DNA of 64,000 nt from Saxidomus purpurata (Eukaryota > Mollusca > Bivalvia > Venerida > Veneridae): positions 17,321,905-17,385,904 of the forward strand of contig JAFMSR010000017.1 in the NCBI GenBank assembly GCA_022818135.1. The letters run 5' to 3'. Positions 13,567 to 26,780 of this stretch are shown here, in pieces; position 1 is the first letter of the stretch, and each line of letters opens with the position of its first letter. The translations under genes and the position numbers were made by a program. Under the pieces are notes generated by a model, which was not told where the DNA came from, did not search any database, and was given only the letters and a program-made list of their open reading frames with translations.

Positions 13567-15785
13567 TTGTGCTACTTAAATATGATTTGTGCCAGTTTCA
13601 TGCAAAAATGTGAAAAGTTCTCTTAATGCTTAATATTCAATTTCATTTTGTTCTGTTGCCAAAGTAGAAAACTTGCTCCCAAATGTCTGATTTGATCAGA
13701 TTTGGGGACATTGATGATTGACAGAGGGAATCTTGTTTTGGAAATGATTATGTGAGAACAGTGTTTTACATTTGTACTAACGTTAAAAAGTACTAGCTTT
13801 GACTTGCAATTACAAATTATGAAATTCAGGATTGAAGAGTTAGCATCAGTGAATGAAGCTTTATAGTTTCATCAGCTCACCTGAGCACCAAGACTGTGCA
13901 GTCTGGCATAAAACAAACTGGTTTGAATACTGACATGGTTGGGAATTCACCCGAATTAAAATATTTCTGTTAATTGACTTTTTCAATGTGTTTATGGTGA
14001 ACCTCGGAGTTAAAAGCTTACAATAATTTCTTAATATTTGTTTGTTCAGTGCTTGATGTTGTATCTACACTTTCACACTTTGCAACAGTGTTACCTTTAC
14101 ATTATGTTTATAAAGAAGCTGCAGTATGTACCGTGCCGACTGCCGTAACTCATAGTTGGAGGGATTCGTTGCTGAGACTGCACGAGTCTAGCTGTTATTA
14201 TAGAACACTGGTCAAGATGTTTATCTTGATTAAAGTAGGTGAGGTTACATAGCATGGTGTGGTTAAAAATTTGGATGTCCGCATTAAAAGAAAATCTCTA
14301 ACCACAATGCGCAGGGCTTAGAAATTTGGAATGAAGCATTGTGTAGTGGACCTCTACCAAGATTGATAATGTTTCAAATCATAGACTCCGAGCCAAAATT
14401 GACCTATATCATGGCTGATAAGAAAATTGGTAACAATCTTCTTGTCTCAAACCACAAGGCTTAAGAGCTTAGGTAATTGGCAGATAGCATTGTCTAATGG
14501 TCCTATTCCAAGATTGTTCAAATAATTTGTTGTTACATCCATTACAGCCTTTTATGTTTTTGTAACGTTCATTACTTCGATACAAGCCTATTAATTTTAA
14601 TGATTAACAGCTATGTCAATTTTGACTACAAATTGTCCGTTCTCATGCAGGTGAAGTAAGATAGAACCGGTGCAAACGAGTTTAAAATAGACATAGAAGA
14701 GACATTATATGGTTGGTCTATTGGGCGGACTGCTTGCTTAATTTTCAAGGGATCAGAATGGTTTTTGCCAAGATGATCTGGATTTAATTGCGATTTTGCG
14801 TCGGTCCATTCAGAACAGACATTTTGAGTACAGGCTTTTTCGTTTTCTGTTGCTAAGGGGTTATTTAGTCACTTTGTCACATCTGTTGTATTTATTTTAT
14901 GATCGTGTATTGTAACACATTTGTGTTAAGTTTGCTTGACAGTATTATAAAGTACATGTATTGACAAAAGGACAAATCTTACTGAAGATAGATACCAGTG
15001 AAATTTAATGGGATATTGTATGTTAGATTTTTTAGATGGAAAATATAACTGAGGTCACAGTGTTTAATCAATCTGGTATATAAGTGGAAAATGATGAAAT
15101 AAAAATGAATGTAAAATTTGTTTTTATTTGATATCTTTAAAGCCCTTGAATCCGTCCGTAACTGTTTTCATTGTAATTTTGCTCAAAATGCCACTTTAGT
15201 TTTGGTTTCTATACAGCTGTTTATTTCTGATACCTTTGTCCTGTTACTGAGCCCTACTGGAGACAATTGGTTATGGTGAGCTAGGACGATTTCATACCTT
15301 TAGCCCATTAGTGTGTTTATACTGTAAAATCCTATTTCTTTAGCAGTCTTGGACAAGAATAGATCTTTGCGATTGCAAATTGAGGGCAACAGAAATTAAT
15401 TTTTGAGAGTTCGTTGGTGCAGTGCATTTTGAGTAGCAAAAATCGACAATGCCCTTTGTGTACTTGGTGGTTTGAGTCAACGCTTGCAAGGGACTTTACC
15501 ATGTCTGCAGGGATCTCGGCTCACCAAGCCCATTTAGTTGCCTTTTACAATACAGGCAGGGTGTCACCCATCAGGCAATTTTGGCAACCTACACACTGAC
15601 TCAAAACCACGGGTATTTCAAGTTTAGTTACTCTCTTTTTAGTTGATTATAATATCAAGTCCGACAACCCATTCAAATAAACATATGTTTTGGAAAGTTA
15701 TTTTGTTATGTCGTATAAATTTATGATAGATGCTAGAGCTAGAATGAAACAAAAATTATAACATGTTTCATCTTGTTTCTTTCAG
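13567..15785 (+). other. Intron, exons 7 to 8
   Basis: Contains a repeat fragment at about 14330-14530 related to 7440-8100. The open frames at 14049 and 15414 have no domains and no splice context. Confidence 0.5.
14330..14535. repeat. Fragment of the 'tagtggacctcta' repeat
   Basis: Shares 'gtgtagtggacctctacca', 'tcttgtctcaaaccacaagg' and 'gcattgtctaatggtcc' with the repeat at 7440-8100. Diverged and partial. Confidence 0.65.
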
Positions 15786-15994
15786 ACTCGCCTGATACTA
15801 GCAATGTCACTGCTGTAGCGGGAAGGAATGAGTTCACGTGTACCTTTTGTCAACGCTCTTTTTCCTGGAAATCCTCTCTAAAGGCACACCTGAAATGTCA
15901 TACAGGCGTGAAGCCATACAGCTGTGTACTGTGCGGGAAGTTGTTTTCTGAATCGAGTAACCTGAGGAGACATATGATTACGCATGCTAGATAA
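15786..15994 (+). CDS. Alternative terminal exon 8: two C2H2 fingers
   Basis: Acceptor ttgtttctttcag (AG 15784-15785); the split codon ends in ac (Asp with a G donor base). The 68 residues hold finger 1 at 18-38 (CTFC, FSWKSSLKAH, contacts W/S/S/A), linker TGVKPYS, and finger 2 at 46-66 (CVLC, contacts E/S/N/R), ending two residues after the last His. It is a near-twin of exon 7; the differences concentrate in finger 2 contacts (D to E, K to R). Confidence 0.93.
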
Positions 15995-16854
15995 TTACTG
16001 CCATATCATATTTGACGTTACACCTACAAAAAATGGAAGTGATTCCATCTCTTGAAGAAAACTGAGGAGTTGTGATACAGGGAAATTAGAAGTCGATCAG
16101 AATGTGTAAGATTGTAACTGACATGGACTTGAACAAAGATGGAGAAAATATTTCATTTTGTGAAGTACGGTGTATTGAAAGTTGCTCACAATAGATATAT
16201 ATATGCAGTGTAACCTCTTGTAGTTGCTTTAATGTGCGTACTTGATGCCGTGATTTTTTCATGTGTGTATATGAAGTATCCAGTTTATGTCCTGGCTGAG
16301 TGGGTGTGTTGTGGAAAAAGCTGTAAGGGTACACATCCTGCGGTGCTTGTTACCAAGATCAACTTGTGTTGGCTCATGTGAGTGTGTCGGTCATTGAAGA
16401 GTGTTATTTCTTGTTTACATATCACTTTCCTGAATGTATTGGAAACATTGTAAACATTAAATTTTTGAATCCAATACATATTGTAGACCACAGTCAAAGC
16501 TGCTCTGTCACAGTTTCCAAAGAAAAAGTTAAATTTTTTTTAAAATAATAAACTGAAACATAAAATGTAAAAGTTACGGCTAGAATCAATATTACAGGTA
16601 AAGATTTACACAGCAACATACGAAAACTGTTTGAAAATGTAGATTAGCTTGGTTTGATGGTACCGCTACATTACATGTTTATATTGGAATTTCAAAAGTG
16701 TTAGCAATGCTTTATAATTTTGTAGTGTAAAATTTCAAAAATGCAAAAATAGTTTAAGGATTTTATACTGGAACCTTTTTTATGCGATGATTTATTCTAA
16801 AATATGTCAATATCAGACAGTTTGAATTAAGAAAGGGGAAGTACCTAAGTGTAT

Positions 16855-17170
16855 ACATTGTATTCTAACGCACTACCGATGTAATGCGTTTATGATTGGT
16901 GACGTCGTTTATATTTGCGACTATTAAATAATGTATAATTATATAGTCGCAAAATTCAAACAGCGTTTTAATTATCGCATTTAGACACACTGTGCGTTAG
17001 AAAAGGGATAACTATTTAGTGATTTTGATATTTGCGACCGTATATACGGTTTTAAAGGTCGCAAACAGCTTTAACAGCTCCGTCTAACGCCGTCGCCTTT
17101 AAAAATATTTGCGACCATTAAAAACCGTATATACAGTCGCAAATATCAAAATTACAAAACAGTTATTCCT
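16855..17170. mobile_element. Fold-back / MITE-like element
   Basis: Several nested inverted repeats built on 'tttgcgac'. Arms of roughly 60 bases at 17006-17065 and 17104-17170 are reverse complements with few mismatches (for example gatatttgcgaccgtatata against tatatacagtcgcaaatatc). A second hairpin 'tatttgcgacta ... tagtcgcaaaa' lies at about 16910-16957. No coding capacity. Confidence 0.75.
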
Positions 17171-17537
17171 ATATTGAAGTATTTTATGATTATCTATATA
17201 CATGTATAACCAATTGGGGAAAAAACTAAACATAACTTCAGTTGTGTAAATAAATTAGCTGGAGAGAGATTGCAAAAGTTTTTTCAACTTGCCGGTACTT
17301 CTCAATCCTGTATATTAATTTGACACTGGAATATAATCATGTGTATATGATATAATAAACTAGAAATGAACTTAATAGTGTAAATTTAAACCAATAAATT
17401 AGCAATTAAAATTTTGCTTTGGACTTAAGTTATTATTTTTACAAGTAATGAAAGTGTAAATATGATTTATTTATGAGTTGTCTACATGATGTGAAACACT
17501 GCTTTAAAAGTGTTTATGTGTTCATTTATTCAAATAC

Positions 17538-17720
17538 AGTGGAACCTGTCATTAGCGACCACACAGGGGAAGTTGTGGTCCCGTAAGATAGGTGATCTCT
17601 TTACTCAAGATAGACAAATACTGCTTGAAATCGCACGGGAAAAATTTAAAATGGTTGCATAGGTCTGGTTGTTGCTTAACTCGGCTGGTTGCAAGGGCAG
17701 GTCCGACTGTATTGCACAAA
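17538..17720. repeat. Dispersed repeat 'cagtggaacctgtcatt'
   Basis: The phrase cagtggaacctgtcattagc, followed by 'gttgtggtcccgtaaga', recurs in diverged form at about 34355-34450 ('ttgtggtcccattaaaac') and about 32270-32350. Short interspersed family; partial copy. Confidence 0.5.
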
Positions 17721-17898
17721 AGAGATGTGCGAAAGGCACTGTTTATAAAAGTTGATATATTAATGCAGGATACAGAATAACTTATACCCTATAGAAAATC
17801 AAGATGATTTTTTTTGTAGTGCATGCATCATTAAGATTTTTTAAAGTTATGTTTCTGTGTCATGGTCACTGTGTTCTTAAATTTTAGATATATAGTAA

Positions 17899-18150
<252 letters not shown>

Positions 18151-20060
18151 AATATGTGTGTTATATGGATTATAGAAATATTAGTGACTTTTAATTGGTA
18201 GTGGTTTTTATTTTGAAGTCAGACAAAGCCGCAGAGGAAATATTCACAAAGTTTCAGTCAATAGTCGTTATTATTACCCTTCCATGAAATTTTCAGCCTT
18301 TTGATTATTCATTTATCCATAATAAGAAATTAATATATTTTGATAATGGGCAAGGCAGGTAATTAATATACATGTGAAATTTTGCTTCCTTTGTACCCTA
18401 TGTCAGCCATGCAGTTCTTCATTGCATACAAAAAAATTCAGCCCTTTTCACACTATAATTCATCTACAAATCACTAGAAATAAAAATGTAGCATTTTCGT
18501 AACAATCGATATAATCTGAATTATCATAAAATTATGTCATGTACTTGAAATTAATGAAAAAGTTCCTTTCATCAAAATTCTGCTTGTCGTTTGTATACTT
18601 GCTAATTTCAAATCGTTAACTGACATCATTTGTTGCCAATGAGACGCCATGTAGGTATAAAGTTGTGTGCTTGTGGCCAGCGGGTGAATTAAAAAGAATG
18701 AATTGAATCTTTCTGTTTAAGACGAGAGAGGTTAATAAAAGTTTTATTTGGTAGTTAAATTAGGTATATTTGGAATATGAACCACTTAATTTTCAGTTTT
18801 GTAAGTCTGTGTATATATTATACAATTGTAGACTAATTTTGAGGTAAATGTATAGTTTTGCAGACCCAATTACTATATATTGACTGAAACATTACTTTAA
18901 AATTATTTTATCGTATACCTCATAAAATGTGTAAATATGCGAAAATACAACAAATGATGTCTTGAAATTTGCGCAGGTCTACACATAATTTCCCAGGTCT
19001 ACACATACTTGTGCGGACCTGGCATGTGATCACTATCGGCAAATCAGTATTAAGTATTTTTGATAGGTATACGATATAGCGTTTAATAATATGATTGTCT
19101 GTGTTCATTCTGTATATTTAATGTGGTAATAGTAAAACATAATTTGTATATATGTCATCCAGAGGGTTCGGGATGTGCTTGTTAGAGATTCCTGCCGTGT
19201 ATTTCCCATAAAAAGAATTCAAGTATGTGTATAAACTAATTACAGTGTTGTATTATCTAAACCATAACAACGGAATGGTTAAGTCATTTATAAGTTGAAA
19301 TACTTATCATAACCATTGAAGTGAGATGTATATGTTGTTTAAGTGTATGTTGTAAAATATAAGAAGGAATAAAAGCTAAAAGACATGCATCCTTGATTTT
19401 TTTTAATAAGTATTTCTAATTATCGCTTAATGAAAAGGTAGATGTGTAAACACCCAGCTTGTGCAAAGTATGTGGTTTTCATGGTGAGAATATAAATATT
19501 TAAAGTTTTGAGGAATGTGATAAAGTTAGGTTCAGAGGTATCTGAACAAACCAGGAATGATCTATTTTCATTGAATATTAATTACACTATTTTGTAATAG
19601 TAACCGTTATTTTTGTTGAGTTGTGAAATTGTTGATTTCATATTTTGTATTATATATCTGGAAAAAAAAGCAACATGCTGTTTGTTGGGACTTAAAACTT
19701 CGTGCACAAAATGAAAGAAAAATTAGTGCCCGCCACCCCAGAGTATAACTGATCCTAAATTTTGTTTATACTAGTCATACAATGTAATAATTATGTAGAA
19801 TTTAGATGGTAATGAAAACGCAAATTATTGATTGCATTCTTTTTAAAACGGGTTGAAGGCTCTGTAAGATGCCGAAACGTTGGTCTAAATAATAAACAGT
19901 TAAACTTGTCCTGCTTTGGTCGTGTTGTTACAACTTTGGTGTTTTCTGTAAAACAGGTTTTGTAAGTGTAATCATTCACTGAATCAGTTTTTTTCAGACC
20001 TTATTCTAAATGCTTAATAATATTTACCAGTTATTGATGTCTTTGTTTGTTTGTTTTCAG
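18151..20060 (+). other. 3' UTR and intron, exons 9 to 10
   Basis: AATAAA at 19368-19373. 'gatgccgaaacgttgg' at about 19868, followed by an AATAAA-like stretch, resembles the 3' end of a retroelement, but no coding remnant is seen. The rest is AT-rich and featureless. Confidence 0.5.
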
Positions 20061-20284
20061 ATGTTCTTCTAGAACCAGTGTCATATGGTATATCTACAGA
20101 GGATTCTGGGACAAAATTCACCTGTCCTATTTGCAGCCGAGTCTTCAACAAGAAGTACAGAAGGACGCATATGAGAATACATACTGGAGAAAAACCACAT
20201 AGATGTGATTTATGTGGAAAAGGCTTTGCCGATAGTAGTAATTTGAAGAAACATAAAGTGACTCACTACCAAATGCCTGTTTAG
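20061..20284 (+). CDS. Alternative terminal exon 10: two C2H2 fingers, short finger 1
   Basis: Acceptor ttgttttcag (AG 20059-20060), then at (Asp). The 73 residues hold finger 1 at 21-40, again with 11 residues between Cys and His (CPIC then [11 protein letters not shown]). The usual helix Leu is replaced by a basic residue. The linker is TGEKPHR and finger 2 is at 48-68 ([15 protein letters not shown], contacts D/S/N/K). Its spacing defect is shared with exon 9, while finger 2 resembles exons 7 and 9. Confidence 0.92.
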
Positions 20285-20887
20285 TCATCGAAAATTACAT
20301 AACTTTACTGTCACTTATTAATGATGTAATATTTTCATGTTTTGTTAGACATATAAAACAGTGTTGAAAAGATAGTTGTGGATATTTTCTACAAGCTGCG
20401 CATTTTGATCTTAACGTGGTCAGACCTTAAAACGTATACAAAAATGTATATATATACCATATCAAAAACTGAATACATTTATCATAACCGTTCTGGTTTC
20501 ATAAGGTAACTATAAGATTGACGAAAGTGGCTCCCTTGTTGTGGGGCTTGTTTATCATCCAGCAATGCTGGGCATTGATGTTTGTACAAAATTATTAATA
20601 TTATATGAAACATTTTAAAGGTCCACTACTAACATGACTAAGACAAAATCGAATTTTGTTTTAAATCTGGAATTGTAACAGGGAAATACTGTTTGAAACT
20701 TGTTTCTAAAACTTTACAATAGCCGTGGAGTATTTCCCCGTTTGAAATACTGTTGCAGAAAAACTAAGCATCATTGGGATGCAAGCTTGTGATGTATTCA
20801 TGTATGTAACGGTGTTTTATTGTCAAAGTTATTGTCAAAGGCTTGTATTGAAGTTTGAAAAAATGATGATACTGTAGTGATGTTTAT

Positions 20888-21292
20888 TATGCCCCCATCA
20901 AAGATGGAGGGGTATATCATAATTAGCTTGCACATGTTGGTTGGTCGGTAGACTAAATCATGTCAGATCAGTCACTTGAGAATGATCGACCTAGGTTCCT
21001 CAAACTTGGTAGGTTGGTTGCTCAGGACAAGTAGATGACCCCTATCGATTTTGAGGTCACCAGGTCAAAGGTCAAGATCACTGACATTCAACAGAAACAA
21101 AGACTCTTTATCATTCACTAGAAGTATTTTGGCCTAGTGTCCTCAAACTTTGTAGGTAGGTTGGTCATGACCAGAAGATGACCTCTATCAATTTTGAGGT
21201 CAACATGTCAAAGATCAAGTTGACCTTTATAAGAAAACAACTAATAGGCTGCCATCACGGGGGAATACATGTTCTGATATCAGTCTCTTGTT
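20888..21292. repeat. Interspersed repeat, 'cccccat...gggg' hairpin family (C)
   Basis: Starts atgcccccatcaaagatgga with a short inverted repeat and continues with 'aggtcaaaggtcaagatcac' and 'cctcaaacttggtaggttgg' repeated twice. Related 5' ends occur at about 30988, 53266 and 58021. Confidence 0.7.
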
Positions 21293-21460
21293 TTAAGTTT
21301 TTCGGTTAAAAATTTTGAAAATACGTTTTTGTTTTGGGTGTATTTTGTAAATTGTGGCTTATGATAGCTGTTGTTCCTGTGCTTTGTACTGTGTCAATGA
21401 AATAAATTAAATAAAAGGCAGTGTTTCCTTTTGGTTCAATAGATATATCAAAACTTAAAG

Positions 21461-21800
21461 AGATATTACAGTTCAAAGTGACCATCATAATTTTAAATAA
21501 AACATTAATAATCAATGAATTATACACCTAGAATAATTAACATTGCCATAGTTATTACCCCCCCCAAAAAAAAACAGTTTCATTCTCGTTGAATATACAG
21601 GGAATCTGTAAAAAATCTTTTTTGACTATCGTAGTCAAAAATAAAAAATCAACGTTTTATGTTATGTATGTCTTAGTTATATCTGTAAATAACAGAAATA
21701 ACTTGGTAAAACTTATTTCTTATATGTTTTTTAAAGCATCCACCGTGTTTTCAGCATCGTTCTCACCTAATAACAATGTGGTCATTTTGAAGGGTAATTA
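21461..21800. mobile_element. MITE-like element, copy 1
   Basis: Left end 'gatattacagttcaaagtga' and right end 'ggtcattttgaagggtaat' are imperfect inverted repeats. A homologous copy in the same orientation lies at 55371-55700, sharing 'cttatatgttttt.aaagcatcca' and 'atctgtaaataacagaaata'-like stretches. No coding potential. Confidence 0.75.
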
Positions 21801-21804
21801 AGAA

Positions 21805-21960
21805 ATAATCTATGGCTTGGAGTGCTTTATTGAAATTGAAGCATTCCCCGGAGGTGATGTGCTTGGCGGAATAATTCACGAGGGCGGCCCGAGTGAATTC
21901 GCAGGCACATTACCGACGGGAAAGCTCAATTTGATAAAGCACTCCAAGCCATAGAATTTC
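21805..21960. mobile_element. Short MITE with 21-bp perfect inverted repeat
   Basis: ctatggcttggagtgcttta begins at 21810 and its exact complement ends at 21954 (arms 21810-21830 and 21934-21954). The complementarity continues inward with mismatches. The loop is unusually GC-rich and contains its own hairpin around 'attcacgag...ctcgg' type bases (about 21870-21900). Confidence 0.75.
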
Positions 21961-22711
21961 GATTCTTATAGCGAATTTATGAAAACTATCGCAGCTACTA
22001 CGGACCTTTTTCAGTTCGGCGGTAAGTGTGAAATAGCATAAGTAGTGGCTGTTGAAATCATTCCCCTATTCGGGCAACCAGTCAAGAATCATACATAACT
22101 ATATTATACAAACTTATTTTAGTTTAATCATCTTAACATAAAATATAAAAAAAACCCGACTGTGACATTATGCAGAAGGCGTTAGATTCGGAACCTAACA
22201 AAGCAGACAATCGATTTAAAAGCGAACCGTTAATCTGAACTGTACAACGCTTTAACGTGGAGTAATGACGCAGTGTGATGGCGCCATCGCTTCATTCATT
22301 GTTTTGTCTCCGGAATCAAAACATTGTATGACGTTAATCCTGAATTTTCTTAGCCTTTTTAAAGGAAAAGAACGTGAAAGGTATTCTAAAGGCTTACATG
22401 ACGCAATCAAAAATAATATTTAGGTTCTTAAACACAACTTTTTCAGCGACTGATGTATTTATACAGATATTATTTCTATTTCTATATTTTATTTTCTGCT
22501 GGGAGTAAATTAGAAAAGTCGGAAGGAGCTACTTCCATGTCCGAAACTCCGCCTTCTTTTCCGAGTGCTTTAATCATATTAATGCACTCGAATTGACTAT
22601 AGAAATATACCATAGGCATATTAGAATAATTTATAACTTTAAATGTTAAGATATGTTCTTGATTATTATTCTTACAAAATGGTTCAAATTCTTTTTTATT
22701 TCCCTATGTAG

Positions 22712-22941
22712 GTTTGTCTGAGGCGAGAAGATACTGTCTCAATATTGGTAACTACGTGTGCCTGATGTGCAGTAAGAGATTCCGATGGCCGTCGCATTTG
22801 GACAAGCACATGAGAACACATACTGGAGAGAAGCCGTTCAAGTGTGGTCAGTGTACACAAGCGTTTGCTGAGCTTAGCAACCTAAGGAAACACTCTGTTG
22901 TACATCAGAGAGATATCACCGAAGTGAAAGAAAGCATGTGA
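22712..22941 (+). CDS. Alternative terminal exon 11: two C2H2 fingers
   Basis: The acceptor is tatttccctatgtag (AG 22710-22711), the only TAG acceptor of the 22; then gt (Gly). The 75 residues carry leader motif CLNIGN at 8-13, finger 1 at 16-36 (CLMC, RFRWPSHLDKH, contacts W/S/H/K), linker TGEKPFK, finger 2 at 44-64 (CGQC, AFAELSNLRKH, contacts E/S/N/K) and an acidic 11-residue tail. Leader and finger 1 place it with exons 13 and 15. An AATAAA (22941-22946) overlaps the stop; others lie near 23083 and 23102. Confidence 0.93.
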
Positions 22942-23187
22942 ATAAAGGCAAAACACTTTGCATTAAAAAGCACCTTTAGGTCTTGAAGTATTCAGAATGA
23001 AATTATTATAAATGTTCTCCTTGTACTGTATGTTGTAGAAAGTTATCCAGTGCTATTGGTAAAGAACATGGCTATGACTTCTAGAAATAAACCAAAATAA
23101 CAGAATAAACATGACTTCAAAGTAGTACATCTTGTTAATACAAGCTGCATGTGAAAGCAGTGGCCTGAAAAATAGAAAAAACACTAC

Positions 23188-23720
23188 AATTTTAGCTTGA
23201 CTATTCGGAGAATATGGAGAGCTATTACAGTCACTTGTGCGTCGGCGATGGCATTGCAGCTTTGGTTAAAGTCTTGCCTGCTAGGTACTATCATGCTCAT
23301 ATCTCAGTAACTACTTATGATATTGACTTGAAGTCTTAAGGGGTGTCACATAATCAAGTCAGGTAACTCTTGTATAAATTTAGTAAAATTATGACCCTTG
23401 ATTGACTTAAGATTTGGTTAAAGTTTTGCCTGCTAGGTACTATCATGCACATTATCTCAGTAACCCCTTATGATATTGACTTGAAACTTAATTAATGTCT
23501 TTAGGGTGTCGCACAGTCAAGTCAGCTACCTCTTGTTTAAATTTAGTGCAAATTATGGCCCTTGCTTGACTTTAAAAATTTGGTTAAAGTTTTGCATGCA
23601 AAATACTATCATGCACATATATCAGTGTCCACTTATGGCAGTTATATCAAACTTAGGAATAGTGTTTAGGGGTAGATATTGTATTGAACAATTAATTTAC
23701 CAAAAAATAAATAAATAGTG
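23188..23720. repeat. Interspersed repeat with ~152-166 bp units (D)
   Basis: Starts tttagcttgactattcggag and carries 'ttggttaaagt.ttgc' at 23264, 23416 and 23582 (spacings 152 and 166), each followed by 'tactatcatgc.cat'. Related 'agctcga...gaagaa' ends occur at about 28130, 29095, 38234 and 63536. Confidence 0.7.
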
Positions 23721-24377
23721 ATAGATTTTGACTTTTGTTATGATTAACTTTCCTAGTTTATACTTAAGAGTCAGCAGAATTTTGTTTTGTTATACTGATA
23801 AAAGTTTTGTTTTATTAGCAAGCACCCACAATAGTCGAGCTTGCTGTCTTATGGACAGCAGCTGCTCTTGTTATATTATAATTATGTTCAAGTTCAAATG
23901 ATTGTCTCACTGTATTAGGATCCCTTCTGTCACAGCATGTTGACAATTTCTTCATACTGAAAATATAAGGGAGCTTTTGGAATTGTCGCATTAGCCACTG
24001 TTGTACGTCGTCTGTCGCTGCCAGCCGTTTCTATTGAACCATGTGTTTCCTAAGTTATCTCCTTCAGTTGCGGATTACCTTAAATTTGAACAATTTGTGA
24101 AAAGTTATGTGTTCCACAACAATCATTAAAGTCTTTGACAGAATCACTGGCCAAGAAACTCGGCAATGCCACAACATCAATTTTCAACTGTTACAATTGA
24201 CAAGAAAGAGCATCAAATGTTATTCTTTGGCCTTAGCATTCCCATCAAATGTTATATGAATATATGTTTAGTTTGCTTGTGTATCAGCTGCTTGATGTAG
24301 TATACATGTGAAATTCTGTATCAGACATGTATTCTTCTAAAACATTATTCTGTGGCATTGCTGGGTTTCTTGTTAGT

Positions 24378-26780
24378 TTTTAGCTTATCTGATTTTTGAA
24401 AAAAATGACGAGCTATAATTGTCGTCACTAAAATTTGATGATTGTCGTCGTCGTTATTGTTGTTGTCGGGGTTCGTTAAGTTTTGCGTTTAGGACACTAA
24501 CATGAAAACTATCAAAGCTATCACTTTGAAACTTGGGAAACTTTGTCATCTAATACCCTTCTTCACATTGTATCCTAAAGCTGCTCAGTCTGACCTGTTT
24601 TTTTTGGGTATAAAACATGAATTTTGATGGATTTTGGTTGATTTTGAGAATTGGACATAGCTTCTTCTTTTTTTGTTAGATTGATTTCAATTTCGTGAAC
24701 AATTAAAGGATAATGTACTTCAACATATCAAAGGGGTTTTTGAGTAAAACATTTGGAAGGAAAGGGTTGGGGGGGATATTTGGGTATTTTTGGACTTTGT
24801 AATTTTTAGCTAGTCTGATTTTTAACTCACCTGAGCTGTAGGCTCAGGGTGATCTATTAGGATCGATGAATGTCCGTCGTCCATCGTCTGTTGTCCGTCG
24901 TCTGTCCACACTTAGTTTGTTAACACTCTAGTGGTCACATTTTTGCCTCAATTGTCATGAAACTTGGTCAGGATGTTTGTCCCAGTAATTACTCGGACGA
25001 GTTCGAATATGGGTCATCTCGGATGAAAAACTAGGTCACATGACCCAAAAATAGAAAAATCTTGTTAAGGCTCTAGAGGCTACTGTTTCAGTCCAAATAT
25101 CCTGGCAATTTGTCAGAAAGGTTGTTTGGTTGATTTCTAGCTCAAGTTCGAATATGGGTCATCTGGGGTCAAAAACTAGGTCACACAGCCCAAATATGGA
25201 AAAACCTTGTTAACACTCTAGAGGTAACATTTTCAGCCCAAATATCCTGGAAATATGTCAGAAAGGTTGTTTGGGTGATTTCTAGCTCAAGTTCGAATAT
25301 GGGTCATCTGGGGTCAAAAACTAGGTCACACAGCCCAAATATGGAAAAACATTGTTAACACTCTAGAGGTAACATTTTCAGCCTAAATATCCTGGAAATT
25401 TGTCAGAAAGGTTGTATTGATGATTTCTAGCTCAAGTTCGAATATGGGTCATCTGGGGTCAAAAACTAGGTCACACAGCCCAAATGTGGAAAAACCTTGT
25501 TAACACTCCAGAGGTAACATTTTCAGCCCAAATATCCTGGAAATTTGTCAGAAAGGTTGTTTCGATGATTTCTAGCTCAAGATTCAATATGGGTCATCTG
25601 GGGTCAAAAACTAGGTCACACAGCCCAAATATGGAAAAGCCTTGTTAATACTCTAGAGGTAACATTTTTAGCCCAAATATCCTGGAAATTTGTCAGAAAG
25701 GTTGTTTCGGTGATTTCTAGCTCAAGTTCGAATATGGGTCATCTTGGGTCAAAAACTAGGTCACAGAGCCCAAATATGGAAAAACCTTGTTAATACTCTA
25801 GAGGTAACATTTTCAGCCCAAATATCCTGGAAATATGTCAGAAAGGTTGTTTCGATGATTTCTAGCTCATGATGGAATATTGGTCATCTGGGGTCAAAAA
25901 CTAGGTCACACAGCTCAAATATGGAAAAGCCTTGTTTACACTCTAGAGGTAACATTTTCAGTCCAAATGTCCTCGGGTGAGCGATAAAAGGCCATCATGG
26001 CCCTCTTGTTTAAGTTTTGCGTTTGGGTCACTTGGGTGCAAACTATCAAAGCTATCACTTTCAAACTTGGAATACCTGTTCACTATCAAACGTACAATAG
26101 AATAAAAGATTTTTACAAGTTAAATAACCCTGTAATGTATTTGGCTGGATTATTGACCCTTCTTAACTTAAGTTTCATGCACACAATATTTTTGTAACAG
26201 TCAACATAATGCAATCAAACTTAGTTTATAAGAAGTATTCATGAATATCTTTAATTGGATTGTATTTTAGGGCTCCTGGGGTCAAGGTCACTGTTACTAA
26301 AAATAGGAAAACTGTAATATATTGAATATCTTTAGTTAAGGTTGACATAATGTAACCAACTTTTGTTGGTAGTAAGTATTTAAGGTTTTCAGGCTCCTGG
26401 GGTCATTGTCAAGGTCACTAACTAAAAATAGAAAAAACAGTAATATGTTCAATATCTTTAGTTACTATTGACATAATGTAACTAAACTATTAAGTGTGTA
26501 ATACATATGAATAAAGACTTTTAAATTAATTGGGATTGTGTTTTGGGATCATGGGGTAAAAGTCCTGGATTTTTATCGAAAAATGGGGGGAAAACAATAT
26601 CTTTAGTTTCAATTGAATTATTGTTACCAAACTTAGTGTCTAGTTATTATTATTAAAACCTTTTGTGGGATTGTGTTCTGGGGTCAAGGTCAAGGACACT
26701 GTTACTTAAAAAAATGGTGATAAATAAACTTATAAGGATAAAATCAGACGAGCGTTTGGCACCCCCAGGCTGTGTTCTTG
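24378..26780. repeat. Composite repeat interrupted by a family A element
   Basis: Outer sequence 'aagttttgcgtttaggacac' with 'actatcaaagctatcacttt' appears at about 24478-24540. It resumes as 'aagttttgcgtttgggtcac' at about 26013, right after a family A element ending 'ccatcatggccctcttgttt'. This suggests one repeat inserted into another. The 3' part repeats 'ggggtcaaggtcactgtta'. Confidence 0.6.
24829..26010. repeat. Family A repeat with six exact 145-bp units
   Basis: The phrase 'cagaaaggttgt' recurs with gaaag at 25116, 25261, 25406, 25551, 25696 and 25841, always exactly 145 bases apart, with only substitutions between units. It begins near aactcacctgagctgtaggc and ends at 'ggccctcttgttt'. 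The perfect period suggests recent amplification. Confidence 0.9.

Larger units (their letters stand above)
20285..22711 (+). other. 3' UTR and intron, exons 10 to 11
   Basis: Three mobile-element-like sequences fill much of this gap (about 20888-21292, 21461-21800 and 21805-21960). Several AATAAA motifs lie around 21400. No further exon seen. Confidence 0.55.

Noticed and set aside
19860..19905. Retroelement 3' end ('gatgccgaaacgttgg')
   Set aside because: Suggestive phrase only; no coding remnant or boundaries, so it is mentioned in the intron entry and not called as an element.
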